Assembly (NCBI GenBank): GCA_030681145.1
Contig: JAUXXK010000387.1
Coordinates: 1-7,589 of the forward strand
Source of the DNA: Methanobacteriaceae archaeon
GTDB taxonomy: Archaea; Methanobacteriota; Methanobacteria; Methanobacteriales; Methanobacteriaceae
Direction of reading: 5' to 3'
DNA length: 7,589 nt
Shown here in pieces: positions 5,742 through 7,589 of the stretch (its first letter is position 1; each line of letters opens with the position of its first letter). A program made the position numbers and the translations under genes. Below the pieces are notes generated by a model. It was not told the DNA's origin. It ran no database searches and saw only the letters and a list, made by a program, of their open reading frames with translations.

Positions 5742-6874
5742 GGGGTGTACAATCTTTTTACCGGGATTTTTATGGTCATGAATTCTTCAGACATTTTAGA
5801 AGGCCACCTGATCTTGATAATAAAAAGTTCAGAATCCAATTCGCATTGAAAAACTCTAAAAACTTATTATTACATGTGCTCCGCAATAGTGGCCATCATC
5901 CCTGTTTCACACACGTGTATGATCATGGAAGCTGGGATAATTTAAAAAGAGGGAATTCTCGAAGAATGGTATTAGATAGAGCATTCTTTGATTTTGATGT
6001 TAGTAATACTCAAGTAAAAAAAATAAAAAATCTGCTCCTTTCTTTACGACGCCATGGCCCAGTCCATGAAAGAGATCAGCAGGAAGAATTGAAGGAAAAA
6101 ATCAGAGAACTCATCATCAATGATAACATTGCTAAAAAGGCCATAGATGAGGCCAAAGACTTTTCAATGAATTTTAAAGAGCTTTTTGGTAAAGAACCAA
6201 TACTTTTTTTTAGTGGGTGTAAAGGAGCTCATGCTTATACTTTTTTCCGAGCTTCTGGATTTAAAAATCTCAACAGGGCCGGTGCCTGGTTTGCAGAGAA
6301 TATTAAAAAGTCAAAAAGCTATGAATGTCTTGATTTAGCAGTTAATCTTGATGCATTGGCCCGCCTCTCCAGGACCCCTTATTCTAAACACCAGTTAACT
6401 GGCCTCACTGTGGTCCCATTTTCTGTTGAAGATAGCTATGATGAGATTATGGAAAAATCAATCAATCCTCAGGTTGAGGCCTTCAGCAGGATGGATTTCA
6501 CCAGTAATTTTCATGAACATTTGAAAAGAATTGACCTGGTTGAATCATACAATGCTAAAGTCGAAAAAACCAGGGAAAACAAGGAGATGGCCACCTCTCA
6601 AACTTACAATTCAGGACTGGTTAATGATCATCGGACCTTTTTTAGATCTATTATGGGTACTCCGGAGAGAGAATATCCTGAAAAAGAGTATGTGATGTAC
6701 CGTTGTCCTTTAAAGAGTCATGAAGATCGAAAACCATCATTCATGGTGCATAAAAATGGTTATCAGTGTTATGGTTGTCAAAAAAAGGGCAATTACTGGC
6801 AATTTCTTAAAGATTATTATGGTTGGAGGGATGAAGATGTGAAAAGTCGTTTAAAAAACTTTAATGGTTGTTAA
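5738..6874 (+). CDS. Archaeo-eukaryotic primase (PriS-like AEP) with C-terminal CHC2-type zinc motif
   Basis: This is a 378-residue primase that makes RNA or DNA primers for replication. The AEP catalytic parts are all visible: the metal-binding pair in FFDFDV (D85 and D87), the nucleotide-binding SGCKGAH (159-165, ending in the expected histidine), and the LDLAVNLD...RTPYSKHQLTGL block (198-223) with R212 and H218 that contact the triphosphate. Residues 323-352 add CP..H...C..C (C323, H328, C344, C347) in CPLKSHEDRKPSF and YQCYGCQKKGN, matching the CHC2 zinc ribbon of bacterial DnaG except for C-x4-H instead of C-x2-H. No PriL gene is present. The ATG overlaps the previous stop (ATGA) with GAGG 8 bases upstream. 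The protein differs from the host PriS by its zinc tail, so it likely serves a mobile replicon. Confidence 0.82.
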   Translation: MRGVQSFYRDFYGHEFFRHFRRPPDLDNKKFRIQFALKNSKNLLLHVLRNSGHHPCFTHVYDHGSWDNLKRGNSRRMVLDRAFFDFDVSNTQVKKIKNLLLSLRRHGPVHERDQQEELKEKIRELIINDNIAKKAIDEAKDFSMNFKELFGKEPILFFSGCKGAHAYTFFRASGFKNLNRAGAWFAENIKKSKSYECLDLAVNLDALARLSRTPYSKHQLTGLTVVPFSVEDSYDEIMEKSINPQVEAFSRMDFTSNFHEHLKRIDLVESYNAKVEKTRENKEMATSQTYNSGLVNDHRTFFRSIMGTPEREYPEKEYVMYRCPLKSHEDRKPSFMVHKNGYQCYGCQKKGNYWQFLKDYYGWRDEDVKSRLKNFNGC

Positions 6875-6884
6875 AAGGATTAAG

Positions 6885-6968
6885 ATGAATTTAAAATTAA
6901 TATTTTGGAGTAACAAATTATCTAAAACATTATCAGGTGAAATTATTGTAAAAAGGTGTTTATTATGA
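6885..6968 (+). CDS. Short ORF (27 aa) translationally coupled to the membrane protein gene
   Basis: The ATG at 6885 follows an AAAGGAT ribosome-like site (6874-6880) and lies 10 bases after the primase stop. The product begins MNLKLIFWSNKLSKTLSGEI and ends IVKRCLL. Its stop overlaps the next start as ATGA (6965-6968), the same junction type as used inside the operon. It may be a true small protein (a short amphipathic chain) or a leader that controls entry of ribosomes into the membrane gene, whose own GGTG site lies within this ORF. No family recognised. Confidence 0.4.
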   Translation: MNLKLIFWSNKLSKTLSGEIIVKRCLL

Positions 6969-7318
6969 AAGAAAAACTTGTTTCGATTGTGACGTTCATT
7001 TTTGCATTATTATTTGCATCATTACTTATACAGGAAATTATTAGTGGAAATGCATTGAATTCATTTTTTAGTTTGTATGGAATGATTTTAAGCACGATTT
7101 TAATATTTAAAAGGCACATGGGCCTAAAAGAAATAGTTATAAGCATAATATTATTTTCAATTGGGATAGGCCTGATACTTATTTACACCCATTTATTCAC
7201 ACCGGCATTAGTTGGATCTGAAGCATATAAAGCAAATCTTATCCTTCTGGTAGGGAATTTCTTCTTTTTGCATCTTTTTTCAAGGAAAAGACTTGATAAA
7301 GGTATTGATACACGTTAA
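6965..7318 (+). CDS. Small integral membrane protein with four predicted helices, 117 aa
   Basis: The ATG at 6965 is preferred over the GTG at 6956 because GGTG (6955-6958), which contains that GTG, is properly spaced as the ribosome site of the ATG. The chain is mostly hydrophobic with segments at about 5-25, 30-48, 55-78 and 88-106, joined by short charged loops (KRHMGLKE; the loop containing SEAYKA) and ended by a basic tail (SRKRLDKGIDTR). The positive tail and the KRHMG loop suggest both ends face the cytoplasm. It is the last gene of the replication operon, followed by a strong oligo-T terminator. No enzyme or transporter motif is visible. A role in anchoring, exclusion or host-membrane interaction of a mobile element is possible but cannot be told from sequence. 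Confidence 0.72.
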   Translation: MKEKLVSIVTFIFALLFASLLIQEIISGNALNSFFSLYGMILSTILIFKRHMGLKEIVISIILFSIGIGLILIYTHLFTPALVGSEAYKANLILLVGNFFFLHLFSRKRLDKGIDTR

Positions 7319-7325
7319 GTCATTA

Positions 7326-7341
7326 TTTTTTTTCTTTTTTT
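7326..7341 (+). terminator. Double oligo-T terminator after the replication operon
   Basis: A T8 run (7326-7333), one C and a T7 run (7335-7341) begin 8 bases after the membrane gene stop. This is a classic archaeal intrinsic terminator and separates the operon from the following gene. Confidence 0.75.
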
Positions 7342-7349
7342 AAAAAGTG

Positions 7350-7358
7350 TTTATTAAT
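7350..7358 (+). promoter_or_regulatory. Candidate TATA box for the last gene
   Basis: TTTATTAAT lies just after the terminator and about 40 bases before the ATG at 7397, giving an expected start near 7378 and a short leader. It is a weaker match than the box at 2951. Confidence 0.3.
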
Positions 7359-7396
7359 CTTTTAAGTTAAATTTGGATTGTTTTGGATGTGTAATT

Positions 7397-7589
7397 ATGA
7401 ATAAAAATCAATTAGATTTCACAAAATTTATAGAGGCCCATGGATTGTATATCGAAAGATTTGACTGTGATGAATCAGTAATTTTTTGTTTTCCACATTA
7501 TTTGCCTTCAGGGGCCCGTGCAAAGGTAATTTGTCGTTTTGATAAATCAAAAATCGTTGATATTATTACATATAATTATTTGAAACTTG
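7397..7589 (+). CDS. Unrecognised soluble protein, N-terminal 64 aa (runs off the window)
   Basis: The frame is open from the ATG at 7397 to the right edge. It starts MNKNQLDFTKFIEAHGLYIE and shows alternating strands: ESVIFCFPHYLP, ARAKVICRFDKSKIVDIITY. This looks like a small alpha/beta protein, loosely recalling YbjN-type folds, but the visible part is too short to assign. The ribosome site is weak (GGATGTG, 7385-7391). A terminator and a possible TATA box lie upstream, so it is probably a separate transcription unit. Two GGCC sites (7435, 7513) give it the same signature as the replication operon. Confidence 0.6.
   Translation, partial: MNKNQLDFTKFIEAHGLYIERFDCDESVIFCFPHYLPSGARAKVICRFDKSKIVDIITYNYLKL

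Noticed and set aside
6943..7146. Open - strand frame of 67 codons
   Set aside because: It is antisense to the four-helix membrane protein gene, which has proper start signals and an operon context.

Overview
The window reads as chromosomal DNA of a methanogenic archaeon, most likely Methanobacteriales (Methanobacterium-like). It is AT-rich, has TTTATATA-type TATA boxes and GGTG/GAGG ribosome sites, tolerates GTG and TTG starts, has overlapping ATGA gene junctions and ends transcripts in oligo-T. The lineage is inferred from style and gene content; no rRNA or other marker gene is present.

Left part (1-2188, + strand) is the end of a DNA phosphorothioation (Dnd) type operon. It holds the C-terminus of a DndD-like SMC/ABC ATPase, a small protein that looks like a Dnd-associated family 4 protein and sits where dndE normally lies, and a B12-binding-domain radical SAM protein. 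The three genes overlap (8 and 29 nt), so they are very probably one transcription unit. The radical SAM gene is not a standard part of a Dnd cluster and is the best candidate here for a new component.

Middle part (2189-3026) has no large gene. It contains what may be debris of a decayed gene on the - strand, a 39-codon - strand ORF with its own ribosome site, TATA box and oligo-T stem-loop terminator, and a 350-base divergent control region. That region carries eight exact copies of TAATAC/GTATTA. Five half-sites, four exact plus one GTATT pentamer, alternate about 9-12 bases apart over the start point of the next operon.

Right part (3027-7318, + strand) is a compact operon resembling the replication module of an archaeal plasmid or provirus. 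It encodes a ribbon-helix-helix regulator, a 713-residue P-loop ATPase/helicase-like protein ending in winged helices, a small winged-helix-like protein and an archaeo-eukaryotic primase with a DnaG-like CHC2 zinc motif at its C-terminus. A 27-codon ORF then overlaps (ATGA) a four-helix membrane protein, and a double oligo-T terminator follows. The regulator probably represses its own operon through the TAATAC array. A further gene starts at 7397 and runs off the window.

GGCC occurs 32 times in 3181-7589, in all three codon phases, but only three times in 1-2188. This suggests the Dnd part and the replicon part have different histories. No integrase, att site, tRNA, rRNA, CRISPR array or complete insertion sequence was seen.
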